Shown here piece by piece: positions 24,515 to 33,965 of a stretch of 64,000 nt of DNA (position 1 is its first letter; each line of letters starts with the position of its first letter). The notes below the pieces were generated by a model that worked only from the letters and a program-made list of their open reading frames with translations, had not been told where the DNA came from and did no database searches. The DNA lies in contig NZ_CP046703.1 in the NCBI RefSeq assembly GCF_009873495.1, positions 4,506,501 through 4,570,500 of the forward strand, in the 5' to 3' direction. Source of the stretch: Nostoc sp. ATCC 53789. GTDB lineage: Bacteria; Cyanobacteriota; Cyanobacteriia; Cyanobacteriales; Nostocaceae. A program made the position numbers and the translations under genes.

Positions 24515-24694
24515 ATGACCCAAGTGATTCTTGGAGAAAATGAAGCAATAGACTCAGCTTTGCGTCGGTTTAAACGTCAGGTTTCCAAAGCTGGGATATT
24601 AGCTGATGTGAAATATCATCGGCACTTTGAAACACCCATTGAAAAACGCAAACGTAAGGCAGTGGCAGCTAGACGCAAAAGAACTTTTAAATAA
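24515..24694 (+). CDS. rpsU: 30S ribosomal protein S21
   Basis: A 59-residue basic ribosomal protein near the anti-Shine-Dalgarno end of 16S rRNA. TQVILGENEAIDSALRRFKRQ (first part quoted) and HFETPIEKRKRKAVAARRKR are diagnostic. I choose ATG 24515 because MTQV is the family N terminus and GAGGAA lies nine bases before it. An in-frame ATG at 24482 would add MENVDYEEQAR, which is not usual for S21. Confidence 0.9.
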   Translation: MTQVILGENEAIDSALRRFKRQVSKAGILADVKYHRHFETPIEKRKRKAVAARRKRTFK

Positions 24695-24925
24695 ACCTAT
24701 TTGGTGTAATACTGGCGTTGCTTGAGGTTATGACCTAAAACAGGCAATAGGGTTTAGGCGTAGCCCTTCTTAGACATCGCCATTATTCTTACAAAAATTA
24801 AGCAAACTATGCCGCACTTCAATTAGGGTGTAGAGCGCGTTAAAGGCTTTATTTCGGTTGGGTAAAGCAAGCTAAAATCGCTGCCCATCAACCAAAATAA
24901 ACGCCTTTAGCAAACAAACTGGCCC

Positions 24926-25567
24926 CTAAGACTCAGAATTATTAATGGTGCGGCTATTACAAACATTCATCGCCTTTTCTACTCCCTGCTTGAGACTTAG
25001 TTCAATACACTCAACCACGAATTGAAGTACAAGAGACATTTGCTGATTTTCGGCAGAGGAGAATCGTCCCAGCACATGGGAGACAGTATTAGAATCATCG
25101 TTATTAGCTGCACCTTTGGGTTTACCAATACCGATTCGCAAACGGGGAAAATTTTGGGTACTCAGATGTGCGATCGCACTTTTCATCCCGTTATGTCCCC
25201 CAGCTGAACCAGATAGGCGCAGCCGAGTTTTTCCCAAAGGCAAATCCATATCGTCGTAAATTATCAGCACTGACTCAGGCGGCAATTTATACCAACTCGT
25301 CACCGCTTGAATTGACTGTCCTGAGCGATTCATATAAGTTAACGGCTTTAGCAAGCGAATCTTACCTCCACCTGGGGCCATACCTTCGCCATACTCACCT
25401 TGAAACTTGCGGTTTTCTGCTAAAGAAATGCGCCAAGAACGGCAGAGGGCTTCTACAGCAGCAAAGCCGATATTATGGCGTGTTTGGTCGTACTTGCTTT
25501 CTGGATTCCCCAAACCAACAATTAGTTGTGGAATCACCAAAGCTGGTTGCGTAACAGCTTCTGTCAT
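24926..25567 (-). CDS. pth: Peptidyl-tRNA hydrolase
   Basis: A 213-residue cytosolic enzyme that frees tRNA from peptidyl-tRNA dropped by ribosomes. Motifs are IVGLGNPESKYDQTRHNIGF with the catalytic His, LLKPLTYMNRSGQSI, YDDMDLPLGKTRLRLSGSAG, and GGHNGMKSAIAHL. ATG 25567 is preferred to the TTG five codons upstream. The N-terminal ~15 residues before the first strand are longer than in E. coli. The C terminus is complete. Confidence 0.94.
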   Translation of the reverse strand: MTEAVTQPALVIPQLIVGLGNPESKYDQTRHNIGFAAVEALCRSWRISLAENRKFQGEYGEGMAPGGGKIRLLKPLTYMNRSGQSIQAVTSWYKLPPESVLIIYDDMDLPLGKTRLRLSGSAGGHNGMKSAIAHLSTQNFPRLRIGIGKPKGAANNDDSNTVSHVLGRFSSAENQQMSLVLQFVVECIELSLKQGVEKAMNVCNSRTINNSES

Positions 25568-25629
25568 TTTGCCTATAGTCAATTGATATCAATCACTCAA
25601 CTAGTACAATGTCTAAGCTAGTTTTGAGG

Positions 25630-25686
25630 GTTTGTAGTAAGCACTTCAGTGCTTAAAATCCAGGACTAAAGTCCTTACTACGAACT
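25630..25686. repeat. Nested palindromic repeat (GTTTGTAGTAAGCAC family)
   Basis: AAGCACTTCAGTGCTT and AGGACTAAAGTCCTTACTAC lie within outer GTTTGTAGTAA...TTACTACGAAC arms, so it can fold as a cloverleaf-like structure. It lies between pth and tatA on the minus strand and may shape the tatA transcript end. Confidence 0.65.
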
Positions 25687-25718
25687 TGTTCACCCTTGGT
25701 AACTAATGAGACAAACTA

Positions 25719-25994
25719 CTAGCTAGGTTGAGAAGAACTAGTGGTAGTATCCTGCTCTGATTTAGCAGGGTAGATTTGCTTAGGTTCCAATTCAGCAGTA
25801 GTCTTGACAGCTTCTTCTAACTGTTCTGCTTCTTTTTGAAACTCGCTTTGAAACTCCTTAGAAGCTTCTTGGAAACTACGGATTGTTTTACCCACACTCC
25901 GACCAATTTCTGGTAGCTTCTTTGGCCCAAAGATTAACAGCGCCACTACCATAATTACACCCATTTCCGGCAGACCGATACCAAATATATTCAT
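25719..25994 (-). CDS. tatA: Twin-arginine translocase subunit TatA/E
   Basis: A 91-residue TatA-type protein: short N terminus, one membrane helix with a preceding Glu (LPEMGVIMVVALLIFGPKK), the FGPKKLPEIGR hinge, then an amphipathic helix (SVGKTIRSFQEASKEFQSEF) and an acidic, Ser/Thr-rich tail. It forms the pore for folded, twin-arginine-tagged proteins in thylakoid and plasma membranes; the PhoX protein in this window is a likely client. TatC is not in the window. Confidence 0.92.
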   Translation of the reverse strand: MNIFGIGLPEMGVIMVVALLIFGPKKLPEIGRSVGKTIRSFQEASKEFQSEFQKEAEQLEEAVKTTAELEPKQIYPAKSEQDTTTSSSQPS

Positions 25995-26080
25995 TTTTGT
26001 CTCCTGTCAACTATAGAACCACTACAGAAACTCATATATTATGTAGTCTACTCAATAGTTAGTATGCACTGACCATTCAC

Positions 26081-26103
26081 AAAAAAACCCGGAAGAACCG
26101 GGT
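26081..26103 (-). terminator. Rho-independent terminator of psbH
   Basis: On the minus strand ACCCGG-TTCTT-CCGGGT is followed by a run of T (TTTTTT), 40 bases after the psbH stop. A textbook intrinsic terminator. Confidence 0.85.
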
Positions 26104-26144
26104 GTAATTTAACTTGTTATCCAAACTTGATAGCGGTATATCTG

Positions 26145-26348
26145 TTAGCGTCCTAAACTCCGCCAATCGACATTTACATCCTGAACTAAGAGTGATCTAT
26201 TGTAAAGTTGCAGAATAATCAGCAAAAATACAAAAAATAGCGCCATAAAAACAGCCATCACAGGGGTAGTACCCCAACCTGGAGCCACTTTTCCATACTC
26301 AGAGTTAAGTGGTTTCAGGATATCTCCCAACCTAGTCCTTTGTGCCAT
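26145..26348 (-). CDS. psbH: Photosystem II reaction centre protein H
   Basis: A 67-residue single-span photosystem II subunit needed for stable CP47 and quinone exchange. MAQRTRLGDILKPLNSEYGK, PGWGTTPVMAVFMALFFVFL and the C-terminal NVDWRSLGR are diagnostic. The N-terminal Thr phosphorylated in plants sits in a shorter cyanobacterial N terminus. It is divergent from psbN, 85 bases between starts, the usual cyanobacterial arrangement. Confidence 0.97.
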   Translation of the reverse strand: MAQRTRLGDILKPLNSEYGKVAPGWGTTPVMAVFMALFFVFLLIILQLYNRSLLVQDVNVDWRSLGR

Positions 26349-26433
26349 AGTTCACCTAATATTACTTGCCAAAGCTTTTTTTAATCTTCTGTAATATTCT
26401 ATAAGAATAGCACTCATCATCTATCCCTCAATT

Positions 26434-26565
26434 ATGGAACCCGCAATAGTTCTTAGCATTTCTATGGCCGCCGTGGTGGTTGCCATCACCGGAATTTCAA
26501 TTTATACCTCTTTTGGCCCTCCTAGCAAGGAATTGAACGATCCGTTTGACGATCACGAAGATTAA
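26434..26565 (+). CDS. psbN: PsbN, photosystem II assembly factor
   Basis: A 43-residue one-helix protein: MEPAIVLSISMAAVVVAITG, then SIYTSFGPPSKELNDPFDDH. This matches PsbN along its length. In plants it assists photosystem II reaction-centre assembly and repair rather than being a stable subunit. The gene is shorter than most ORF cut-offs. It starts divergently from psbH; the mannosidase gene on the other strand ends 70 bases downstream. Confidence 0.96.
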   Translation: MEPAIVLSISMAAVVVAITGISIYTSFGPPSKELNDPFDDHED

Positions 26566-26634
26566 AAGAGTCATTTGTCATTGGTTGGTGGTCTGTGGAA
26601 AACCACAATTGGCCACTGACACAGCAATAGTGGC

Positions 26635-29600
26635 TTACGCCAGTCTGGAATTTATCGCTGGTATTACCTTGAAACTGGCGATTTTCCAAGGCTGTATTGT
26701 TAAAATTTGTTGCCCAGATGAGAATTCAGTAGTAGAGGAACGCTCTAACAAATCTACTCTATCTCCTAGATTTAACCCTAAATTACTTTGCAAAGATAAC
26801 TCGGCTGTTTCTCCGTGACATTCATAACACCGCAGAATTAGCTGCTGTGGGTTATCTTCAGATGGCTTCAAGGCCATCAAGATTAAATTTTCAGCTGATA
26901 AATCTAGAAAACTCATCCCCAACCCATCTTTACCAGTAGAAAGGGAAGGATTTTCATTAGGAGGATTTAATATCACTTGTAACGGTATATTCAATTCATA
27001 ACCACGCCGTACCGTATGGGCTGATTCCCAGCTACCAGCATGAGGATACAAGGTATATGTAAACTCATGAAAACCTTTATCAGCCTCTGAGTCTGGCCAA
27101 TTAGGGCTACGTAGCAGTGTTAGGCGAAGTTGATTGGGTTTGCTGTCGTAACCGTATTTACAATCATTGAGCAAACTAACTCCGTGAATACCCTCCTGTG
27201 TTTCTCCTGTTAAATCAGCCCAACGCAAAGCGGGGACTTCCCATTTTGCCTCTTCTGCGGGGGTTTGCGGTTTAGTTGTCCGGCGAATCGCGCCACAGGG
27301 AATTTCATAAGTAGCAAAGTCTGCTTCGATATTCAAAGGAAAAGCAGCTTTCACCAATACATGATTTTCTTGCCAATTGACGGTAGTAGCTATCTTCAGT
27401 AGAGGTGAACCAGCTTGCAAAATATAGTCTTGGCAAAATTCCGATTCGCCCAACTGACGCACCACGCGCACACGACTTTGGACTGGCCCTTGTTCTAACC
27501 ACTGAATAGATTGAAGATTTGTTGATGGTAAGGGATGTTGGGCATAATTGGGGTCTATATTCCAAGCATCCCAATATTGACCGCTATCTTTAAAAGCTTG
27601 TAGTTGATTTCCTGCACCACTCAAAAGTTCTCGTTGATAAGTTTTATCAAAAACACTTGATAAATCTCCAGTATCAGGATCGATAACAACTCGTAAGAAT
27701 TCATTTTCTAAAATCCAGTCTGGGAGGAGTGGAGATGAGGGGGATGTAGCTTTAGCTTCCCGCAGAGTTGGAGATGAAGGGGAAAGCCAAAATATGCGAT
27801 AGCCAACGGGTGGAATTTCGGTGGCGAGAAATAGTAGCGTTGATGGTTCAGATAATTGGGAGACAACCTGCTTTCCAGAAGTATCGTAAATCTGCCATTC
27901 CTGTGATGTGGGTAAGCCTACAGAGACTACCTCAGAACGCTGCCAATTGAGAGAATTGAAAACGAAAATAGGTAAACTATTGGGTTTTGGTGGTTCTGAT
28001 AGGGTAATGTGAGATGCGATCGCTAAAAGTGAGTCTTGTAATATCTTCGTTCCGACTTGTTCCACTTGCTGCCACTGCGGTAACGCATCTGTGTAAACTT
28101 GAGTAATTGAAGAACCAGGTAAAATATCGTGAAACTGTTGAAATAAAACCTGCTTCCAAGCTGCTTCAATTTCTGCTTTCGGATATGTCACACCACAGTT
28201 TATGGTTGCTAAGGTAGCAAATAGTTCAGCTTCATACAATAAATTTTCACAACGACGATTCCAGCGTTTTTGGTCTGCGTGGGTAGTGTAGCAACCGCGA
28301 TGGAATTCGAGGTATAGTTCGTCATCCCAGATGGGAAAGGCAGGGGAAGCAGGGGGAGAATCATAACTCCTGAATTCTGACTCCTGAATTCTGACTCCTG
28401 ATTTGATTTGCTGTAAATACTTTTCAGCCGTCGTGAATTCTAAGTCTGGAAAGAAAGGTGACTTTTGCCAGCGTTGGGCGATTTCTAACATATCACGAGT
28501 GGGGCCGCCGCCGTGGTCGCCAACACCGGGAAGCCAGAGGGATTCTGATAAACCAGTTTGGGATTGCCATTCCAGAGCGTAGGATGCCATTTTAACCGGG
28601 TCAATGTTTTCACCGATAGGTGCAGACATCAAACTAAAGACTTCGCTACCGTCAAGCGATCGCCACCAAAAAGCCCCATAATCAAATTTAGTAGTATCAT
28701 TCCACCGCAACTTCTGGGTGACAAAATACTCAATTCCGGCATTAGCGAAAAACTGGGGTAAAGTTGCACAGAAACCAAAAGAATCTGGAACCCACTCCAT
28801 AGTTGAAAGCTTGCCAAATTTCTCCTGGATGTAGCGTTGACCATACAATAGCTGACGGACTATTGATTCACCAGCAATGAGATTGAGTTCCGGTTCCACC
28901 CACATTCCGCCGACAACTTCCCAACGTCCAGCGGCCACCTGTGCTTGAATCGCCTGAAACAAATCCGGGCGATGTTCCTCAATCCAAGCGTAAAGTGCGG
29001 GAGTCGAATGACAGAAAATTAACTCAGGGAAATCTGCTTGCAACTTCAGAACCGACTCAAAAGTATTTTGCGCCGCATTCCAAGTTTCACTCACAGGCCA
29101 TAACCATGCTAAATCTAAGTGAGCATGACCCAATAAGAAAATTTTAGATTTTTGATCCCCCCAACCCCCCTTAAAAAGGGGGGCTAAGATGTCGGATTGA
29201 ATTAGGTTTCGGCGTAGAGACAAAAACGATTTTGCTAACTCTCCCTTCTCTGTGCCCTCTGCGCCTCTGCGGTTCGTAACCTCCTCCACCACCTCTACCA
29301 AAGCATCCAACTTCTCCGGCGCAAACCTTTCCAAATAAAGCTGCACCACAGCTAATTCATCAGCCACAAAACCCGGATCGGGATTATTATCAACAATAGA
29401 CTCATAAACTAGGAGCGATCGCACTAAAGCACCATCACAATGTCCCGGACTCACTAACCGTAAAGCCACAATAAACTCTTCGCCTGGTGTTACCCCCTGA
29501 CTGAGAAGCACTCTCGGCGAACAATCAAATAAATCACCCTCCAGTACTAACTCCCCATTCACATAAATCTCAGCAGAATCTGCCCACCAAAGCAGCGCCA

Positions 29601-29886
29601 GCCGCAAAGATAACCCAGCTAAAGGATAACCCTGTAAATCTTGGGGCACTACCAACCTTTGCACTAGCCATAGTACTTTTTTCCCACCTGTCCAAGCGAT
29701 ATGTTCTTTAGCATTCAACTGAACAGGTTGCCAATGAGACAAATCAGCAGCGACAACATCAGTAATATTCAGGTCAGATTCCTGGTATAGCCAGCTAGAC
29801 TGAAGATTAACTTGGCAAAAAGAGCGCAGTTGCTCAATTGCTTGTGAGATGATTTTGGTATGAGATTGAGAGACAGTCGGGGTCAT
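26635..29886 (-). CDS. Alpha-mannosidase, glycoside hydrolase family 38
   Basis: A 1083-residue enzyme expected to cleave alpha-mannosides. An N-terminal beta domain (~1-190) precedes the GH38 catalytic part: GHAHLDLAWLWP (zinc His/Asp), WVPDSFGF with the nucleophile Asp, and GDHGGGPTRD; C-terminal beta domains end the protein. No signal peptide. Unusually, dispersed repeats are read in frame: VTNRRGAEGTEK (~residue 202, CTCTGCGGTT family), LAPLFKGGWGDQKSKI (~234, GGGGGTTGGGG family) just before the catalytic motif, and SGVRIQESEFRS (~494, GAATTCTGACTCCTG family). SPSSPTLREAKATSPSSP (~710) may be another. Frame is kept, so the enzyme may still work. Confidence 0.88.
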   Translation of the reverse strand: MTPTVSQSHTKIISQAIEQLRSFCQVNLQSSWLYQESDLNITDVVAADLSHWQPVQLNAKEHIAWTGGKKVLWLVQRLVVPQDLQGYPLAGLSLRLALLWWADSAEIYVNGELVLEGDLFDCSPRVLLSQGVTPGEEFIVALRLVSPGHCDGALVRSLLVYESIVDNNPDPGFVADELAVVQLYLERFAPEKLDALVEVVEEVTNRRGAEGTEKGELAKSFLSLRRNLIQSDILAPLFKGGWGDQKSKIFLLGHAHLDLAWLWPVSETWNAAQNTFESVLKLQADFPELIFCHSTPALYAWIEEHRPDLFQAIQAQVAAGRWEVVGGMWVEPELNLIAGESIVRQLLYGQRYIQEKFGKLSTMEWVPDSFGFCATLPQFFANAGIEYFVTQKLRWNDTTKFDYGAFWWRSLDGSEVFSLMSAPIGENIDPVKMASYALEWQSQTGLSESLWLPGVGDHGGGPTRDMLEIAQRWQKSPFFPDLEFTTAEKYLQQIKSGVRIQESEFRSYDSPPASPAFPIWDDELYLEFHRGCYTTHADQKRWNRRCENLLYEAELFATLATINCGVTYPKAEIEAAWKQVLFQQFHDILPGSSITQVYTDALPQWQQVEQVGTKILQDSLLAIASHITLSEPPKPNSLPIFVFNSLNWQRSEVVSVGLPTSQEWQIYDTSGKQVVSQLSEPSTLLFLATEIPPVGYRIFWLSPSSPTLREAKATSPSSPLLPDWILENEFLRVVIDPDTGDLSSVFDKTYQRELLSGAGNQLQAFKDSGQYWDAWNIDPNYAQHPLPSTNLQSIQWLEQGPVQSRVRVVRQLGESEFCQDYILQAGSPLLKIATTVNWQENHVLVKAAFPLNIEADFATYEIPCGAIRRTTKPQTPAEEAKWEVPALRWADLTGETQEGIHGVSLLNDCKYGYDSKPNQLRLTLLRSPNWPDSEADKGFHEFTYTLYPHAGSWESAHTVRRGYELNIPLQVILNPPNENPSLSTGKDGLGMSFLDLSAENLILMALKPSEDNPQQLILRCYECHGETAELSLQSNLGLNLGDRVDLLERSSTTEFSSGQQILTIQPWKIASFKVIPAINSRLA

Positions 29887-29973
29887 ATATTCGCTAAGAT
29901 GAGGTGTTGGTTATTTTTATTGTTTGGCGCGAGTCTCACAACTTAACAAGACTTGAACTAAAAAATTACTACT

Positions 29974-31620
29974 ATGTCTTCTGGTTCCTCTGGTCGTTAT
30001 CAAAGCAGACTATTTAACTTTGTCCACCAGCAATCTCGGCGGGTGACAGAACAGTGGGAACACACCTTCCGGCATTTGCAAGTTGCCACTAAGTGGGGTG
30101 TGGAGGTACTACTTTACCCAGTGTATCTACTGTTGCAGTCATCTGAATCATCTGGGAAAACGCTACAGACCAAAGAACCACAAACTAGACTAAAGTTACA
30201 ACCAAATGATACCGATTTCCAGCCCGAAATTCCAAATGCTGATAGTCCTATTCAACAAGTACTAGAAGCAGTCAATTACGTATTGTCAGATGAAGCCGTC
30301 TCTAGACCTACAAAAACATCTGAAACTTTCAATCCCTTGGCTTTATTGGAAATTTTTCGCCTAAATTTTGTTGATAAAAACTCGACAAATAACGTAAGTT
30401 ATATAGAATCTTCAAGTATTAGAGAGAATAAAGCAGAGATTATCAATTTACAGTTAGATAACCCTCTAAAACAGCATTTACCAGCAGTGCAGGGAATTGC
30501 CACAAATTTGATGAATCGGAGTTTAGTACTTGTTACTACCGAAAATGAAATTCTAGATATTCTGACACCCCAGCAGCAGGCAAAGTTAGAAGATCGAATT
30601 ATTAACGAAGTTGCTAATTACTGGCAGTCTTGGCGGTTGATTATAGCCAAAAAAGAAACGGAGCTATTACCACAAATTGACCGTTTATTAGCAAAACTCA
30701 CTGATGGAAATACAACCAAAATTCCAGCTTTAGCTGAGGGCATATCAAAAGATTTACTTAATACTGAAAGATTACTAGCATTTCTAGATATAGCTGTTGC
30801 TAAGTTGGAGTCAAATGCTTTAGTACCTGTACAAGAACGTAGCCAGGAAATTGTTCAAGTTGCCCAAACTCAGTTAAACATATTTCTTTATGGCAAAGAA
30901 CAATTAGCTGCTAGGGGAGAAATTGCAACCACTACTGATGGTTTGGAAACTCATACACTGAACATTCACGCTTTGATTGAGGCGGCGCTTAATTACTTTT
31001 TTGGTGTTGGTAATAGAAAAACACTTGATTCAACAACTAGTGATGAGCAATTGCCAAGTAAACTATTCTCATCACGCTTTAGAAAAGCCTTGGCTAAAAG
31101 CCCTATGCTGGAGAACCAGGATTTAGCTGTTGATCCTTGGCTAACATGGAATGATTTATTTGGAGAGACTGAAACCGTTGCTGAGAAATCAGTGCAAAGT
31201 TCCCAAGTTCAAAATCCTGCTTTAGCTGCAAGTTTATCAGTAGGGCATTTTCCCCAAAAGAATTTAACTGTAAAACAACCTAAAATCGGATCTGGTTTGG
31301 TGCAAAGGAAACAAGCAACTAGTAATCTTGCCTCAAGCCAAAAAATATCTGGAAAAGTTTCCTCTGCAAAACAAATTCAAGCCCATACTTCCCTAACTAA
31401 ACGCGAGATTCGGAAAGGGGAAATTTTGCAAGAGCAGTTTCATCAAAGTAGTCAAATTGAGGCACAGCCAGACTGGATAGAAACCAAAGCAACTTCAACA
31501 GGCTATGAGAAACATCCCTTAGAGCAACTTCTGGAATGGGTTGATTATGCTATGCTCTGGCTAGAAGAGAGATTTGTAAAGATTTTTCAGTCATTACGGC
31601 AGATGTGGCAGGGAAAATAA
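29974..31620 (+). CDS. Conserved cyanobacterial hypothetical protein
   Basis: A 548-residue soluble protein without signal peptide or clear membrane segment (a modest hydrophobic stretch WGVEVLLYPVYLLLQ lies near residue 45). It is Gln-, Ser- and Lys-rich, with helical middle parts (LEDRIINEVANYWQSWRLII) and a low-complexity region (~410-500). The C terminus HPLEQLLEWVDYAMLWLEER looks like an amphipathic helix. No catalytic motif recognised. Divergent from the mannosidase, convergent with the acyltransferase, so context says little. Confidence 0.7.
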   Translation: MSSGSSGRYQSRLFNFVHQQSRRVTEQWEHTFRHLQVATKWGVEVLLYPVYLLLQSSESSGKTLQTKEPQTRLKLQPNDTDFQPEIPNADSPIQQVLEAVNYVLSDEAVSRPTKTSETFNPLALLEIFRLNFVDKNSTNNVSYIESSSIRENKAEIINLQLDNPLKQHLPAVQGIATNLMNRSLVLVTTENEILDILTPQQQAKLEDRIINEVANYWQSWRLIIAKKETELLPQIDRLLAKLTDGNTTKIPALAEGISKDLLNTERLLAFLDIAVAKLESNALVPVQERSQEIVQVAQTQLNIFLYGKEQLAARGEIATTTDGLETHTLNIHALIEAALNYFFGVGNRKTLDSTTSDEQLPSKLFSSRFRKALAKSPMLENQDLAVDPWLTWNDLFGETETVAEKSVQSSQVQNPALAASLSVGHFPQKNLTVKQPKIGSGLVQRKQATSNLASSQKISGKVSSAKQIQAHTSLTKREIRKGEILQEQFHQSSQIEAQPDWIETKATSTGYEKHPLEQLLEWVDYAMLWLEERFVKIFQSLRQMWQGK

Positions 31621-31655
31621 TAGTAATTCCTAATCTTTTTAGAGCAATAAACTCT

Positions 31656-32663
31656 TCACCACAACATGTGATTTAGGAAATAACGTAACAGCTTGGTTCC
31701 GGTTGGTTCTTGATAGTTAGTTGGCAACATAGCCAGCATCGCATTCTGTAACGTCTCCAAAGCTACTTCTACTTCCTGGCGCTTTGGTCTGGTTGTTTGG
31801 GCAAAGTGTAACGGTTCACCGACTCGAATTGTTAACTCTTTTCTTAAATAGAGGTCATGAGTCCCAATCAGTGCAACTGGAATAATCGGTACACCAGCCC
31901 GCAAAGCATAAATCACAGTCCCGCGTTTTAAAGGGAGATGCAACTTACCCTCAGCAGTTCCGAGTCGTCCTTCGGGGAAGAGAATCATCCCATCTCCACG
32001 AGCCAAAATTGCCAGGATAATCCGGTCTATCTGTCGGAGTGTGTGTATATCTTCCCCTGTCGGTACTGTCTGTTTAATTGCTGTAGCTAGCTCAACTAAA
32101 TCTTGCCTTCCTGCTTTAGCCGCTTCCATCACAGCAACTTCTTCTTTCCACACCCGTTCCAAAGGAATCACGCCCCCCGCAAAACCCAGGATGAAGCGCT
32201 TCCACCACTTGTTATAAAGAGTACGAGCATCGCCCAGGATGTAATAGTGGGGTTGGGTAGGGAGTTCGGCTAACAGGAGTAAGGGATCTATATGGTGGAG
32301 ATGGTTGACAGCTAGAATTGCAGGTTTCTGAGGTATTCTTTCGAGATGTTCGACCCGTACCTTGAAAAAGGCATGGATGAGCGATCGCATCACAAAACGA
32401 CGCAGCCCAGAGTTGGCTCTAGGTTCTAAATGCCCCTGATTACCACCTTCCAAGCGATTGAGGGTTTTTTCGATAATCTGGCGAACAGCGCGATCGCCAG
32501 CCGCATCTACACCCTCTTTTACCCGCTTTATACTTGCAGCAGTTAAAGTTTCTAATTGTGTACTATCTTCCTGCTGATGGCTAGATTTCGAATCGGTATG
32601 AACTTCGGAAATTACCCCATCAGCTTGGTCTTCCTGAACAGATACCTTAGAAGAATTTTTGAT
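31656..32663 (-). CDS. 1-acyl-sn-glycerol-3-phosphate acyltransferase-like protein (PlsC family), unusual start
   Basis: An acyltransferase with the family motifs NHLHHIDPLL (the NHxxxxD box) and FPEGRLGTAEGKL, plus GVPIIPVALIGTHD, expected to acylate lysophosphatidate at the membrane. The first ordinary start is TTG 32453 (MEGGNQGHLEP), but the frame stays open and looks coding upstream (VDAAGDRAVRQIIEKTLNRL). A perfect AAGGAG (32675-32670) stands six bases before an in-frame ATC at 32663, with no ATG, GTG or TTG between. I therefore extend to 32663 (335 residues); a rare AUC start, a mutated ATG or a sequence error are all possible. Confidence 0.82.
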   Translation of the reverse strand: MKNSSKVSVQEDQADGVISEVHTDSKSSHQQEDSTQLETLTAASIKRVKEGVDAAGDRAVRQIIEKTLNRLEGGNQGHLEPRANSGLRRFVMRSLIHAFFKVRVEHLERIPQKPAILAVNHLHHIDPLLLLAELPTQPHYYILGDARTLYNKWWKRFILGFAGGVIPLERVWKEEVAVMEAAKAGRQDLVELATAIKQTVPTGEDIHTLRQIDRIILAILARGDGMILFPEGRLGTAEGKLHLPLKRGTVIYALRAGVPIIPVALIGTHDLYLRKELTIRVGEPLHFAQTTRPKRQEVEVALETLQNAMLAMLPTNYQEPTGTKLLRYFLNHMLW

Positions 32664-32864
32664 AAAAATCTCCTTGAATTCATAAATAAATCATAATTCT
32701 TGAGGTTATATTATTAACCAACCCACGGTTAGAAATTGTGGAATGCTCTTATCAAGATTTTAAATAAATTAGCTGTAATTATCGCAATAGCCAGAAGCTA
32801 TTTTTATACAATCAGTGTTGACATATTAGTAACTTGCTGAGAAGATACCTAAAAAATTAACCAG

Positions 32865-33785
32865 ATGATTGACCATAGCGATCGCATCGCGTCTCGTAAA
32901 GAAGGCACATTCCAAGGTGTTGGAGGACTTGACCTGTATTATCAAAGTTGGCATCCAGAGGGTAAAGTCCGGGGAATATTAGCCATTGTGCATGGACTCG
33001 GAGCCCACAGCGATCGCTACAGTAATGTAATTCAGCATTTGATACCCAAACAATATGCTATCTATGCCTTAGACTTACGTGGTCATGGACGCTCACCAGG
33101 TCAGCGAGGCTATATCAACGCTTGGAGTGAGTTTCGAGAAGATTTGGGAGCCTTTTTACAGTTAATTCAGACTCAGAATCCTGGCTGCCCAATTTTTCTT
33201 TTGGGTCATAGCTTAGGCGGGGTGATTGTCTTAGATTATATTCTGCGCTATCCCCAACAAGCATCAGTTTTGCAAGGTGCGATCGCTCTCGCGCCAACCT
33301 TGGGAAAAGTTGGGATTTCACCGATTCGGGTGCTTTTAGGAAAACTGCTCTCACGGGTGTGGCCACGTTTCACCCTGAATACAGGCATTGACATCAGTGC
33401 TGGTTCAAGAGATCCGCAGGTTTTAGCTGCGATCGCTCAGGATACACTGCGACATACCCTTGGTACTGCCCGTCTAGCTACAGAATTTTTTGCAACAGTT
33501 GATTGGATTAATGCTCACGCAGGTGATTGGCAATTACCATTGTTGATTCTCCACGGTGGTGCAGACCGAGTGGCTTTACCTGCGGGAAGCGACATCTTTT
33601 ATCAACGGGTAAAGTATACAGATAAGCTGAGAATTGAGTATCCAGAAGCTTATCACGAAATTCAGCGTGACCTCAATTATCGAGAGGTAATGGCTGATTT
33701 GGAGAATTGGTTGGAGGGACATCTAGCACCTAAAACAGCGCACTTAGGAAGGGGAAGTGGTGAGTTAGAGTTTCCTAGTTTTTAG
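32865..33785 (+). CDS. Alpha/beta hydrolase, monoacylglycerol lipase/lysophospholipase-like
   Basis: A 306-residue serine hydrolase. The nucleophile elbow is GHSLGG (~115-120), with the oxyanion region VHGLGAHSDRY, the DLRGHGRSPGQRGY strand-helix typical of the monoglyceride lipase group, the acid residue in LHGGADRVALP, and the His in AYHEIQRD. No signal peptide. It likely removes acyl chains from monoacylglycerol or lysophospholipid. It is divergent from the acyltransferase gene, so the two may be part of lipid turnover, but this is only context. Confidence 0.88.
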   Translation: MIDHSDRIASRKEGTFQGVGGLDLYYQSWHPEGKVRGILAIVHGLGAHSDRYSNVIQHLIPKQYAIYALDLRGHGRSPGQRGYINAWSEFREDLGAFLQLIQTQNPGCPIFLLGHSLGGVIVLDYILRYPQQASVLQGAIALAPTLGKVGISPIRVLLGKLLSRVWPRFTLNTGIDISAGSRDPQVLAAIAQDTLRHTLGTARLATEFFATVDWINAHAGDWQLPLLILHGGADRVALPAGSDIFYQRVKYTDKLRIEYPEAYHEIQRDLNYREVMADLENWLEGHLAPKTAHLGRGSGELEFPSF

Positions 33786-33860
33786 CTGCATAACCACTTT
33801 TTATGCCTATAAACCAATACAGTTCAGTTAAGGCTAAAATCCTTTGTCAAATTCAATTTT

Positions 33861-33965
33861 TTTAACGAACCACAGAGGACACCGAGAGAAGAAAGAAATG
33901 CTTAACCCAAGCGTATTCTGCGATCGCATCTACTTTTATCAAATAAGCGATCGCAGATTAAAGAG
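33861..33965. repeat. Dispersed repeat copy with HIP1 sites
   Basis: AACGAACCACAGAGGACACC (33861-33880) belongs to the CCTCTGCGGTT family and continues with GAGAGAAGAAAGAAATGCTT and two GCGATCGC-type sites. The same sequence order occurs at 58137-58190 in reverse. Confidence 0.65.
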
